The translations under genes were made by a program, and so were the position numbers. From contig NZ_LIQX01000241.1 of the NCBI RefSeq assembly GCF_001418475.1, forward strand, positions 1 through 44,839: DNA of 44,839 nucleotides. The letters run 5' to 3'. Under the pieces are notes generated by a model. It did no database searches. It worked only from the letters and a program-made list of their open reading frames with translations, and was not told the DNA's origin. The DNA comes from Streptomyces ossamyceticus. GTDB lineage: Bacteria; Actinomycetota; Actinomycetes; Streptomycetales; Streptomycetaceae. This document shows positions 6,181 to 14,852 of this stretch, in pieces (the stretch's first letter is position 1; the number at the start of each line of letters is the position of its first letter).

Positions 6181-8652
6181 CTAGTAGGCGAGGCGGGTCG
6201 TGGACCCGAGAACGGAGTACACCGCGTCGTCCAGCACCCAGATGCTGTCCGTCGACGCCTTGCTGGTGTGGAACTCGATGCGGTGGGCGTTGTGCTTGAT
6301 CGTCTCGGTGTAGCCCTCGACGGTCACCCGCATCGACGAGGCCGGCGCCTGCGACGGAAGGCTGGTGACGGAGAAGTAGCTGGAGATGTCGGCGTCGAGG
6401 ATGTCCAAGTAGTTGGACATCGTGTGCGCCTCGATCGGGATCTCACGCAGCTCGACAGGCGGGTCGGCGTACCGGGACACCAGCCAGTTCGCCGCGTCGA
6501 GGACACTGCCGTCGGTCGTCTTCAGGATGGACAGAGACTTCGGCTTCTCCCCGTAGGTGAGGACCGAGACCGCAGAGGTGACGCGCTGCGTCGCCCCGCC
6601 AGGCCTCGACGCCTCGACGATGTTGACCATCTTCTGGTCGTCGTCGGACGCCTCGACCTCGTCGGTGTCCAGGTCGGCGTAGTCGATCGTGAACACCTCG
6701 CTGGAGGGCGAGGGGTTGTAGCGCACGTCGCGGGACTGGAAAGCGATCCCGAACCAGTCGCGCTCGGCGAACAGCCGGGCGGACTCGGTGGCCTCCACCT
6801 CCCGCATCCGCGTCAGGGCGTTGGACCCGGCGGCCCCTTGGGAGGCGACTGGGTCGAAGGCGCTGCCCCACACGGTCACCGAGTTCACGCCGCCGTACCG
6901 GGCGAGCCGCTCGATCCGGGCGTCGGCGTCCTCGCCCGCGAACCCGGTCGTGCCCGCCTCCCAGTGCAGGGGGGCGATGGTGTCGATGACCGAGGAGGTG
7001 GAGTGCGTGATGGCCAGGTGGGCGATCTCGCCGGCGAACAGGCGGCCCCCGCGGTATCCCCCCACGTGCAGGAAGCGCAGCCCCGACATGTCGGGCACGG
7101 CCAGAGTGAAGGTGCTGGGTGAGCCGTCAATGTAGAAACGGTCGTTGAGGCCGATGACGTGCGCGACGTGGTGCCATTCACCATCGGTGACGGTGACACC
7201 TGGTGCGGTGTTCACCACCAGTGGGCCGCCGGTGTCCGTGGCCTCCACCGTGAGCTGACCGGACGCGTTGATGGCGATGACTATCTGGTGGTCCAGGTTC
7301 GTCTCGTACAGCCCGAAGATCGCCCGGCTCGCGGTCGTGGTCCGGAACCAGCACTCGATGGTCTGCGAGGTGTAGGCGTTGGAGTTCGACTCGAACACCA
7401 CCCCGAGGTCGCCCGTCAGGTATTTGCCCACGGACGCCGAGGACGGGGTGAACGTGGGCGCGCTCTCCCCGGTCTCGGTGAGACCGTCGCCGCCGAACTC
7501 CAGCGTGCCGCCACTGCCGAGCTGGGTGAGGGCGAGGGAGCCACAGCCGCCACCGGAGATGTCACCCGCCGAGGAGGAGTCCGCGGACTCGCTCAGCGGG
7601 TAGTACGCGGAGACGACGTCGGTGATCCCGGCGACGTCCTGGTGGAGGATCTCCTCGGCCAGCATCGACCGCAGCGCGGGCGCGGTGCCGAGCCGTTTGA
7701 ACAGGTCGGTGCAGCTGATGACCACCTTCGACCCGAGGCCCTTCCAGCGCACGGGCCACTCGTTGACGACGCCCCAGAACCTCGGCCGGATCTCGGCGCC
7801 GACCAGGTCCCACTCGATGTAGCCGGCCGTGCCGCCGGTGCGGGTGGTGGGGAAGTCGACCGCGTGGGTCTGCGAGGTGACCCAGGCCGGGGTGGCGAGG
7901 GTGCGGCGGGACGTCCAGATGAACCCGTCCGACGAGGTCTCCCACGTGACGGTGCCGCCGGACTCCCGCACCCGCAGCCACGGGTGGTCGACCGCGCTGT
8001 ACGTCAGGTTCACGGCGGCGCCGTCCGCGAACCCCGTCTGCGACTGCGCGGAGATGACACCGGTGGAAGCGTCGTACCGCCAGCCGAGCCGCGTGCCCGA
8101 CGTGGTCGAGGTGACCCACATCGAGGCCGCGCAGTTCGAGGACCCGTTGAGCGCGGGCACGGCGGCCAGCTTCGCGGTGAGCTTGCTGCCCGCCAGCGTC
8201 CACTGCCGGGCGCTGGTGAAGTTCGTGTCCACGCCCGGCGCGACGGTGATGCGGAGGCGGCCCTCGTCCGTCTCCGTCCCGGCCCCGCCGGTGTTCGCCA
8301 CCCATAGCGTGGTGTCGACGCGGCCGTCGTCGAAGTCGTCGCCGAGCATCGCCATCGGGTACGGGGCCGACCCGGACAGCGTGGGCATGACGGCCACGCT
8401 GATCCGGATCGGGGCGAGCTTCCTGACGTTCGGGTAGTACGGCGAGGCGGCGTTGCCCGGGGTGAGTGCCCCGTCGCGGTTGTCGAGGGCGAGGGTGGCG
8501 GTGCCGGGCTGGGTGTCGCTCAGCTCGTCGCTGGCACCGCGGGTGATGGTCACCCCTTGGACGACGTCGACGCGGGTGGTGATGTCCGTCCACGCGATCG
8601 TCTCGGGTGACTGCACCATGCCGCCCCAACCCATCTCCACGAGCAGCGGCAT
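6181..8652 (-). CDS. large minor tail protein with LamG-like domain
   Basis: Encodes 823 residues. Residues 1-90 resemble distal-tail proteins (DVVQGVTITRGASDE, TLALDNRDG). Residues about 110-260 form a jelly-roll-like lectin domain with SSDGFIWTSR. Residues about 405-550 match a LamG/concanavalin-A-like domain (TIECWFRTTT, WHHVAHVIG, FYIDGSPSTF, HLAITHS). The C-terminal third is a beta-rich hub-like region. As the first long gene after the tape measure it probably combines tail-tip and carbohydrate-binding roles. Lectin domains of this type bind cell-surface sugars. Assignment rests on order and domains. Confidence 0.85.
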   Translation of the reverse strand: MPLLVEMGWGGMVQSPETIAWTDITTRVDVVQGVTITRGASDELSDTQPGTATLALDNRDGALTPGNAASPYYPNVRKLAPIRISVAVMPTLSGSAPYPMAMLGDDFDDGRVDTTLWVANTGGAGTETDEGRLRITVAPGVDTNFTSARQWTLAGSKLTAKLAAVPALNGSSNCAASMWVTSTTSGTRLGWRYDASTGVISAQSQTGFADGAAVNLTYSAVDHPWLRVRESGGTVTWETSSDGFIWTSRRTLATPAWVTSQTHAVDFPTTRTGGTAGYIEWDLVGAEIRPRFWGVVNEWPVRWKGLGSKVVISCTDLFKRLGTAPALRSMLAEEILHQDVAGITDVVSAYYPLSESADSSSAGDISGGGCGSLALTQLGSGGTLEFGGDGLTETGESAPTFTPSSASVGKYLTGDLGVVFESNSNAYTSQTIECWFRTTTASRAIFGLYETNLDHQIVIAINASGQLTVEATDTGGPLVVNTAPGVTVTDGEWHHVAHVIGLNDRFYIDGSPSTFTLAVPDMSGLRFLHVGGYRGGRLFAGEIAHLAITHSTSSVIDTIAPLHWEAGTTGFAGEDADARIERLARYGGVNSVTVWGSAFDPVASQGAAGSNALTRMREVEATESARLFAERDWFGIAFQSRDVRYNPSPSSEVFTIDYADLDTDEVEASDDDQKMVNIVEASRPGGATQRVTSAVSVLTYGEKPKSLSILKTTDGSVLDAANWLVSRYADPPVELREIPIEAHTMSNYLDILDADISSYFSVTSLPSQAPASSMRVTVEGYTETIKHNAHRIEFHTSKASTDSIWVLDDAVYSVLGSTTRLAY

Positions 8653-8658
8653 CCGCTC

Positions 8659-11600
8659 TCACCCCACTCCCAGATCGATGCTCACGCCGTGCACCCGCTT
8701 CAGTTCCAGCAGCGCCTTCCGGATCGCGCGGGCGGTCGCGACCGGATCGATCGACCCGTGCACGTCGATCTGGACGTGCACTGGCTGTCCGCCGCCGGTG
8801 GTCACGGCGGGGCGGCCGATGACGGGCTGTGTCCCAGCGACGCGTTCGGAGACCTCGGCGAGCGCCCGGTCCAGCAGCGGCATGCCGTCGCCGAGCCCTT
8901 GGGCCAGGCCCTCGGTGGAGTACGCGCCGAGCCGGGCCATCACGGTGGACGGCGACTTGATGCCGAGCGCCCGCTTCAGGGCCCGCTCCATCCCCTTCGC
9001 GATCTTGACCATGAGCTTCTCGATCGCGTCCTGCTGGGACTCCAGCCCCCGCAGGAACCCCTTGCCCGCGTTCTTCCCGCTGTCGTAGAGGCGGTCGGCG
9101 CCGGTCCGGCCGAGGGACCGGGTGTCGGTGTCGATCCGCTTCTGCAGGGAGTTGATCTCGTTGTACGTGGCCCTGTCCGCACCGGCGAGGGCAGAGGCGT
9201 AGGCGTAGCCCTGCTCGGGGCCCATGTCGAGGATCTGCCGCAGCAGCGACTTGTTCAGGCCGCGCTTCGCCAACTCCTTGACGTAGCCGGTGAACTTCCG
9301 GATCTGCTCCACCTTCGAGCGCAGTCCGCCCTTGATACCGCCAGCGGTGACCTCGCCTTCCTCCATGCCGAGGCTGGACAGCCCGGCCTGCTGCCGCGCG
9401 CTGGAGGTGACGTTGGACGCGTAGTCCTTGGCCGCCTTGATCTTCTCGGCGAGCTTGTCCCGCTGGCTGGCCAGGGACAGCAGGCGCTTGGTCTGCCGGT
9501 TGACCATGCCGACGAGACGGTTGTCCTTCGACCCGTCGAAGGCCTTCCAGATGTCGGCCGCGAGATCCTTCGCCGTCGCCTTGATCTTGTCGCGGGATCC
9601 GGTCAGACCCTTGATCAGACCAGCGCCCATGTCCTTGGCGAGCGCCGTCGTGCGCTTCGACGGCGAGGCGATCTGGAGTTCCTCGCGCATGCCAGCGATG
9701 GCCGCGGCCGCCGTGCGCCGGGCGGCCGCCTTGACCATGGACAGCCCGGACGTCATACCCCCGGCGAGGCCGGCGGCGACGGCGGAACCGGCGCCGCTCA
9801 TGCCCTTGCCGGTGCCGAGGCGGTCCTGGTTGATGGCCTCGATCAGCGCCCGGTACTTCGATGTGGAGCGGGCGTTGATGACGTACTCGCCGTCGGAGAG
9901 CATCGTCGGGATGCTGTCCGAGGTGGCCGTGCCCGGACCGTGAACAGGGCCCCCGCCGGGGAATCCGACCGGCCCGCCGGAAGCCATGCGCCCGGCGGAG
10001 AACGCGGCGATCTTCTTGCCCTTGTACTGGAAGTACGTGGTCACATACGTCGTGGCGGTCCGGCCGTCGATGCTGGCCAGCTGTGCCTTGGCGGATGCGA
10101 TCTTGTTGGTGAGGTCGTCGATCTTCGCCTGCAGCTTGGCCTGCTTGCTCGGCGGCAGACTCTTCATCTTCGCCTTGGCCGTCTCGATCTGAGACTGCCA
10201 GTTGGAGATGTTGAGCTTCAGCTTCCCCGCCGCGAGCTTCGGGCTCACCGAGGCGGCGAACCCGCGGGCCTTGTCCTCGGCCGCCTTCAGGCCGCTGAGG
10301 TAGGAGTCCTTGAAGCTGCCGAACGCCTTGTCGGCCGACTTCAGTTTGTCGCCGATGCCGGGGATCCAGCCGAACGCCGAGGCCGCGGCGTGCAGGACAC
10401 CGCCGAGCGCAGTGACCATGCCACCGGTGACGAGGCGGAAGATCCTGATCAGGGTGGGGAAGTGCGTCACCCCGGCCTGGACCAGGGTGAGGAACGCGTT
10501 CGCTCCCTGCCGGGCGAACTCCTGGATGGAGCCCCTGTTGTCCTGGATCCACCCGGACAGCCGCTGCAGGGGGCCCTGTGCCTTGTCGACCTCGGAGAAG
10601 CTGGGCAGCAGGCTGCCCACGATCGCGGACGCGGTGTCCTTGACCGTGGGGCCGATGATGCCGATGAGCTGGGTCGTGGCCTTCAGTCCGAACCCCAGGT
10701 CCTTGAAGACCGGGGTCAGTCCCTTCACGACCTGGCCCAGGGTGTCCAGCGCTCCGGCGCCGCGCACGCCGAGGGAGGTGAACATCTCTCCCATCAGCGG
10801 GCCGAGGGAGCGGGCCACTTCACCCGAGAACCGGCCGATCGCGGGCAGCAGACTGTTGATCATGTTGAAGAGGCCGTTGAGGAACTTGCTGCTGCCCTCG
10901 ATGCCGACCTTCAGCCCGTCGAACATGCCGGGCAGTCCCTGACCGAGGACGTCGCGGATGCCGCCCGACAGTGCGGTCAGGGTGGGCTTCGACGCGGCGC
11001 CGAAGTCGAGGAAGGATCGGCCGAGCCCGCCGAGCCCGGACATCATGTCGCCGATGAACTGGCGCCCCATGGTGAGGTTCGCCTGCAGGTCCTTCTGGAA
11101 CCCGGAGTCCTTGAACAGGCGGCCCGCGCCCTCGGCCGCCTTGCCGAAGGCGCCGCCGAGTTCGGTCATGCCCCGGCCGAGGATCTTCACCACGGGCCCG
11201 GCCGACTCCACCGCCTTGGTGAATCCCGGCAGCATCGCCTTCTGGACGTCCTTGCCGACGCCGGCGAACTCCTTCTTCAGCCCGACGAGTTCCTTGGTGA
11301 AGGAGCGCGCCTCGGGCGACAGCTTCTTCAGGGCCTCGCGGTATTCCTTCTTGCCCTTGCTCGCCGCCTCCAGGGCGTCGCCGATGCCGGCGAAACCCAG
11401 CTTCATGGTGCCGGCGGCGAGCCCGGCCCCGGCGAGCATCGGCATCAGCGCACCCAGGGCGGGCAGCAGCGACAGACCGGCGACCGCGGCCACGGCCCCC
11501 ATGACGCCGCCCGCCCCACTGAGCTTGCCGCCCGCGCCCTCGGCCGCATCCCCCAGGCTGGAGGCCGCGCCGCCTGCGGACAGGAACCGGCCCTGGCTGT

Positions 11601-12042
11601 CGCGCAGTCGGCCGTTGACCGTGTTCGTGACGCGGGTGAGGGTGCGGCCCGCGGCGTCGGTGTCGTCGTTCAGCCGACGCATCCGGTTGGCCGTGTCGCC
11701 GGCGGCGTTGCCCGCCGCGCGCAGCGCGGGCGGCAGGCCGGTGGTCACGGCCGCCATGCGGCGGGCCGCGGTCGCCGAGGACACGAACCGGCCGTTGAGG
11801 TCCCGCCAGCGTCCGCTGGAGTCCTGGATCAGGCGGGCCGCGTGCGCGACCGACACGAACCGCCCTTCCAGGTCGCGCAGCTGTCCGCCCGCGTCCCTGG
11901 TGAACACCCGCATCGAGGCGGAGCTGGCGCGGGTGGAGTCGTCCAGGCGCCGGTGCAGACGGGTCGCGCTGTCGCCCGCCCGGTTCAGGACGGGGCTCAG
12001 TCGGTCGTCGCCGTCGAGGACGAACCGCATCCGCTCGGCCAT
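8659..12042 (-). CDS. tail tape measure protein
   Basis: Encodes 1127 residues from ATG 12042, which overlaps the tail-chaperone stop as TGATG; an adjacent GTG at 12045 is too close to the GGAGG. Length, the alternating helix and Ala/Gly-rich hydrophobic stretches (AAVAGLSLLPALGALMPMLA near residue 190), and position after the frameshifted chaperones identify it. It fixes tail length and is ejected with DNA. At the usual 1.5 angstrom per residue this predicts a tail of roughly 170 nm. The N-terminal 155 residues carry three copies of an LRDxxGRFxS motif. Confidence 0.95.
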   Translation of the reverse strand: MAERMRFVLDGDDRLSPVLNRAGDSATRLHRRLDDSTRASSASMRVFTRDAGGQLRDLEGRFVSVAHAARLIQDSSGRWRDLNGRFVSSATAARRMAAVTTGLPPALRAAGNAAGDTANRMRRLNDDTDAAGRTLTRVTNTVNGRLRDSQGRFLSAGGAASSLGDAAEGAGGKLSGAGGVMGAVAAVAGLSLLPALGALMPMLAGAGLAAGTMKLGFAGIGDALEAASKGKKEYREALKKLSPEARSFTKELVGLKKEFAGVGKDVQKAMLPGFTKAVESAGPVVKILGRGMTELGGAFGKAAEGAGRLFKDSGFQKDLQANLTMGRQFIGDMMSGLGGLGRSFLDFGAASKPTLTALSGGIRDVLGQGLPGMFDGLKVGIEGSSKFLNGLFNMINSLLPAIGRFSGEVARSLGPLMGEMFTSLGVRGAGALDTLGQVVKGLTPVFKDLGFGLKATTQLIGIIGPTVKDTASAIVGSLLPSFSEVDKAQGPLQRLSGWIQDNRGSIQEFARQGANAFLTLVQAGVTHFPTLIRIFRLVTGGMVTALGGVLHAAASAFGWIPGIGDKLKSADKAFGSFKDSYLSGLKAAEDKARGFAASVSPKLAAGKLKLNISNWQSQIETAKAKMKSLPPSKQAKLQAKIDDLTNKIASAKAQLASIDGRTATTYVTTYFQYKGKKIAAFSAGRMASGGPVGFPGGGPVHGPGTATSDSIPTMLSDGEYVINARSTSKYRALIEAINQDRLGTGKGMSGAGSAVAAGLAGGMTSGLSMVKAAARRTAAAAIAGMREELQIASPSKRTTALAKDMGAGLIKGLTGSRDKIKATAKDLAADIWKAFDGSKDNRLVGMVNRQTKRLLSLASQRDKLAEKIKAAKDYASNVTSSARQQAGLSSLGMEEGEVTAGGIKGGLRSKVEQIRKFTGYVKELAKRGLNKSLLRQILDMGPEQGYAYASALAGADRATYNEINSLQKRIDTDTRSLGRTGADRLYDSGKNAGKGFLRGLESQQDAIEKLMVKIAKGMERALKRALGIKSPSTVMARLGAYSTEGLAQGLGDGMPLLDRALAEVSERVAGTQPVIGRPAVTTGGGQPVHVQIDVHGSIDPVATARAIRKALLELKRVHGVSIDLGVG

Positions 12043-12245
12043 CACTCACCTCCCTGCAGTCGGGCCTGGTGGTCATCGAGCCAGCGGGCGTACAGGTCGA
12101 ACTGCGCCTCGGTGAGGTCGTCGACGTCCCGGGGGGTGAAGCCGTAGTGGAATGCGAATAGCGGCAGGTAGCTCAGGACTCGGTGAGTGAAGCTGTCGTC
12201 GTCTCGCTCTGCTGCTCCGGCTCGGCGGGCGCCGGGTCTTTTGGG
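12042..12245 (-). CDS. tail assembly chaperone, -1 frame extension (gpT part)
   Basis: This is the second-frame part of a G/GT-type chaperone. After slippage at 12239-12245 the ribosome would read 65 more codons (RPGARRAGAAERDDD..., ending QARLQGGE) to the TGA at 12042-12044, giving a fusion of about 198 residues. The core YLPLFAFHYGFTPRDVDDL (quoted in part) is typical of the downstream chaperone half. It has no good start of its own. The stop overlaps the tape-measure ATG. In the lambda paradigm the fusion binds tape measure and recruits tail-tube subunits. Confidence 0.85.
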   Translation of the reverse strand, partial: PKRPGARRAGAAERDDDSFTHRVLSYLPLFAFHYGFTPRDVDDLTEAQFDLYARWLDDHQARLQGGE

Positions 12246-12637
12246 GCCGTCACGTCGGCGATGGCCTGCTCGCACGCCTCACGGTCGGCGGCCGCGTCCC
12301 GCAGCTCGTCGAACGCCTCGGCCAGCTCCGCCGGGTCGCTGCCGTACTTGGCGTAGAGCTTCTCGGCGAACGCGCTGGTCTCCCGCTCGTCGAGGAGGGC
12401 GCGGATCTCGTCCTCCCACGGGTCGAACTCGGCGAACCTCAGGGACGGCTGGGTGCGCTTCATGACGACCCACGCAGCAACGCGCATGGCGTTGACGTCG
12501 CCTTCGCCCATCGCGTCCTTCAGCTCCGCCCACCGGCGGTCGGCGGTGCGCTCCACGATCTGGATCTCGGAGGCGCGCAGCCTGCCGGCGTCGAACGTCT
12601 GCGGCTCGCCGTCGGCGGGCGTGTACTTGATGATCAA
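12173..12637 (-). CDS. tail assembly chaperone (gpG-like)
   Basis: Encodes 154 residues. Beta-rich N-terminus (MIIKYTPADGEPQTFDAGRL), then helices with the FAEFDPWEDEIRALLDE segment and an Ala/Glu/Pro-rich tail. Size, position between tail tube/completion genes and tape measure, and the overlapping -1 frame downstream fit the phage lambda gpG class. It is non-structural and keeps the tape measure soluble during tail assembly. The normal stop is at 12173-12175; a fraction of ribosomes should instead shift frame near codon 133. Confidence 0.88.
   Translation of the reverse strand: MIIKYTPADGEPQTFDAGRLRASEIQIVERTADRRWAELKDAMGEGDVNAMRVAAWVVMKRTQPSLRFAEFDPWEDEIRALLDERETSAFAEKLYAKYGSDPAELAEAFDELRDAAADREACEQAIADVTAPKDPAPAEPEQQSETTTASLTES
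12239..12245 (-). promoter_or_regulatory. programmed -1 frameshift slippery heptamer
   Basis: On the minus strand the sequence reads C CCA AAA in the zero frame (codons CCA and AAA, Pro132-Lys133), a canonical X XXY YYZ heptamer. It lies about 65 nt before the zero-frame stop, and the -1 frame opened by it runs to the base overlapping the tape-measure start. The combination of heptamer, overlap and position is the expected tail-chaperone arrangement. Efficiency and any stimulatory structure are unknown. Confidence 0.85.
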
Positions 12638-12646
12638 CGGTTGCTC

Positions 12647-13153
12647 CTATTCGAGGCGGCGCCGGACGTCGTCGAGGACACGGGCGACTTCACGTTCGAT
12701 GCGGGGGGTGTGCCGGCGGACGGTCGTGTCCCACCAGGGCGGCTGCGCCCACTGGTTCACCCAGCGGCGCCGGTTGCCGAAGACGGGGTGCCGGACGCGG
12801 CCGTCGTTCAGCACCTTCGGCATGTTCTTCAGGTCGGGCGGCAGACGGCCCTTGTCGACCCACACCGTCGCGCCGGGGCTGGCGCCGGTGCGGACGCTGA
12901 TCCGGATCGCGTCGGCGATCGTCGCCCGCAGTGGGCGGGTCGTGGGCGACGGGCCACCGGGCCGGGTCGACCGTCCGGGCGGTCGGATGTTCAGGCCGCG
13001 CATGGTGGCCTGCAGATCGTCCTTGAGGGGCTCGGCCGCGCGCCGGATCCGGCGGTGCATGGACTGGCGGATGTTCTCGCCACCGGCAGCGCGCAGGCGC
13101 CGTGACAGCTCCAGCAGGCTGCCGGTGTGGAGGATCCGGACCTGCTGCGCCAC
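12647..13153 (-). CDS. HK97 gp10-like tail completion / minor tail protein
   Basis: Encodes 168 residues from GTG 13153. The pattern is an N-terminal helix (GSLLELSRRLRAAGG), a basic middle (RIRRAAEPLKDDLQATMRG) and a C-terminal HPVFGNRRRWVNQWAQPPWW segment. HPVFG with Trp/Pro after it is characteristic of HK97 gp10-type proteins that finish the tail and join it to the head. Position between tail tube and chaperones is slightly displaced from the commonest order but within what actinophages show. Confidence 0.82.
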   Translation of the reverse strand: MAQQVRILHTGSLLELSRRLRAAGGENIRQSMHRRIRRAAEPLKDDLQATMRGLNIRPPGRSTRPGGPSPTTRPLRATIADAIRISVRTGASPGATVWVDKGRLPPDLKNMPKVLNDGRVRHPVFGNRRRWVNQWAQPPWWDTTVRRHTPRIEREVARVLDDVRRRLE

Positions 13154-13160
13154 GGTCAGC

Positions 13161-14147
13161 TCACAGGGCGGTGTCGGTGGACATGTACTCGATGGACGGC
13201 TGGTTGGTGCCGTCGTACAGGCCCGTGAAGGACAGGGTCGGCTTGATGACCTCGAAGCCCTCGACGGTGGGCGGGGCGTCGTCGAAGCGGATCGCCGGGA
13301 GCTTGATCCGGAAGGTCTCGTCGTGGGTCAGGGCGATGTTGGGGCCGATGAACTCCCACACGAGGCTGGTGGCCGCGTCGCTGGTGAAGAGGTCGTCGAG
13401 GGTGGTGTCGACGTAGTCCATCTCCACGCTGCCGGTGATCTTCACCTGATCGTTGGAGATCGGTTCCTTCTTCAGCCCGGCCTGGCCGGCGTAGAAGCGG
13501 CCCACGTCCTGCGGCCGCTCGAACTTCACGGACACCTTGCGGATGCCGTCCCGCGCGGCCTCCGCCCCGAACGTGCCCGTCTTCAGCGCCATCTGCCCGA
13601 AATGGAACGGCGACATGGACGGGTAGGTGGCGGCCGCCAGGGTCTGGGTCTCGTCGACGTTCTTCGCGTCAATCTCGAACGTCGCCATCAGCATGCCGCC
13701 GACCTCGCACGAGAACTCCGCGCTGATGATCTTGCAGCCGACGAACGACTTGTCGGTGACCGTGCCCGTGGTCAGCGGGATACCAGCCTGCAGCGTGAGG
13801 AACTTGCCCGCGACGTCGGCCAGCGTGTGGGTCTGCAGGTAGGCGGCCGTAGCGCCCTGCTGGGTGGGCGTACCGCCGCCGCCCATCAGGGTGTTCAGCC
13901 ACAGGCCCATGGCCTTGTTCGTGACCTCCATCTCCACCGCACCCTGAGCCTCGCGCTGGGTCACCACCCGCCGAGCCGACAGCGGCAGCAGGCGGCCCGC
14001 GGCCACCCCGGCGGACTGGGCGGTGGTCTTCTTCAGCTGCACGCCGAACTTGGTGAACTCGACGAACTTGCTGGGCGCCACGAAGGTGCCGTAGGTGACC
14101 TCGGGCGCCAGACCGAGCTGGGCGCCGAGACCGGATCCGATCGCCAT
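13161..14147 (-). CDS. major tail tube protein
   Basis: Encodes 328 residues. The opening GSGLGAQLGLAPEVTYGTFV and the closing LPAIRFDDAPPTVEGFEVI region (quoted in part) are typical of tail tube proteins of actinobacteriophage siphoviruses. The chain is beta-rich throughout, as expected for stacked hexameric rings around the DNA channel. It lies between head-tail joining genes and the tail chaperones, has its own start 4 nt from the next upstream stop, and is expected to be among the most abundant virion proteins. Confidence 0.9.
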   Translation of the reverse strand: MAIGSGLGAQLGLAPEVTYGTFVAPSKFVEFTKFGVQLKKTTAQSAGVAAGRLLPLSARRVVTQREAQGAVEMEVTNKAMGLWLNTLMGGGGTPTQQGATAAYLQTHTLADVAGKFLTLQAGIPLTTGTVTDKSFVGCKIISAEFSCEVGGMLMATFEIDAKNVDETQTLAAATYPSMSPFHFGQMALKTGTFGAEAARDGIRKVSVKFERPQDVGRFYAGQAGLKKEPISNDQVKITGSVEMDYVDTTLDDLFTSDAATSLVWEFIGPNIALTHDETFRIKLPAIRFDDAPPTVEGFEVIKPTLSFTGLYDGTNQPSIEYMSTDTAL

Positions 14148-14150
14148 GGA

Positions 14151-14357
14151 TCAGCCCTCCTGGTTCTGCGGCGCCTTCGCCGCGCTGGTCTTCTTCTTCG
14201 CGGCGCCGGGCTCCTCGACGACCTCCCAGTTCGAGGGCTGGCACGCGTAGCCCTCGAACCTGGCGTCGGGAACCTCGACGATCTCGTCGGGCTCGACGGT
14301 CCGGCCCAGCTCGGGCACGGTGACCTGCTCGGGCCCCAGGTAGCGCACACGCGCCAT
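14151..14357 (-). CDS. small structural-region protein with basic tail
   Basis: Encodes 68 residues. An N-terminal beta module (RVRYLGPEQVTVPELGRTV) is followed by a Lys/Ala tail (GAAKKKTSAAKAPQ). It looks like a smaller relative of the protein at 15839-16126, which also couples a short beta module (residues about 1-35) to a Lys/Ala-rich tail. Such modules occur in head-tail regions of HK97-type phages. Exact role unknown. Confidence 0.68.
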   Translation of the reverse strand: MARVRYLGPEQVTVPELGRTVEPDEIVEVPDARFEGYACQPSNWEVVEEPGAAKKKTSAAKAPQNQEG

Positions 14358-14384
14358 GACAGGACTCCTCGGGTAGGGGGTGGG

Positions 14385-14852
14385 TCAGATGCGGGCCCGG
14401 CACGAGACGCTGAAGGCGAGGCCGGCGACCGCGCCGTCGTTGCTCTGCACCTGCTGCAGGCTGCCGGTCGTCAGGTGCGACCACAGCACCGCACCGTTCA
14501 GGGTCGGCGCCGTCGGCGCTGCGTTCGTCGCCCGCAGCGCGTCCTCGACGGCGGCCACCAGCTCGAAGACGCGCGTCCTGCGCAGCGCCATGTCCTTGTC
14601 GCCGCCGCGGGATTCGGCGTAGCAGGCGATGGTGAAGTTCTCGTCACGGGTCCGGGCACCCGCGGAGTTGAAGTCCTGCACCAGCTGCACCGCGGCGTCC
14701 GCGCCGGGCTGCCAGCCGACGAAGACGAACTGCCGGTCGCTCAGGTTCGTCGGCTCCGGGCCGTCCACGACCCGCACCCCGTTCAGGGCGGGAGCCGCGC
14801 GCAGGATGGCCAGCAGCTCGGTGATGGCGGCCGGAACACGAGAGGTCGCCAT
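14385..14852 (-). CDS. tail terminator-like protein
   Basis: Encodes 155 residues from ATG 14852 (TGATG overlap with the upstream stop). An N-terminal helix (AAITELLAILRAAPALNGV) is followed by strands including RQFVFVGWQPG, and a central ENFTIACYAES strand. This alpha/beta order fits tail terminator proteins that cap the tail tube and connect it to the head. It lies between the head-tail connector and the tail tube genes, which is the usual place. Moderate sequence evidence, strong positional evidence. Confidence 0.75.
   Translation of the reverse strand: MATSRVPAAITELLAILRAAPALNGVRVVDGPEPTNLSDRQFVFVGWQPGADAAVQLVQDFNSAGARTRDENFTIACYAESRGGDKDMALRRTRVFELVAAVEDALRATNAAPTAPTLNGAVLWSHLTTGSLQQVQSNDGAVAGLAFSVSCRARI

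Noticed and set aside
7562..10552. 996-codon minus-strand frame across the tail genes
   Set aside because: Different frame from the tape measure and tail protein, Arg/His/Pro-rich translation, crosses two real gene boundaries.
8689..12147. Very long plus-strand reading frame (1152 codons) opposite the tape measure gene
   Set aside because: It is a GC-rich antisense shadow: low-complexity Arg/Gly/Pro composition, no start context, and it fully overlaps well-supported minus-strand genes.
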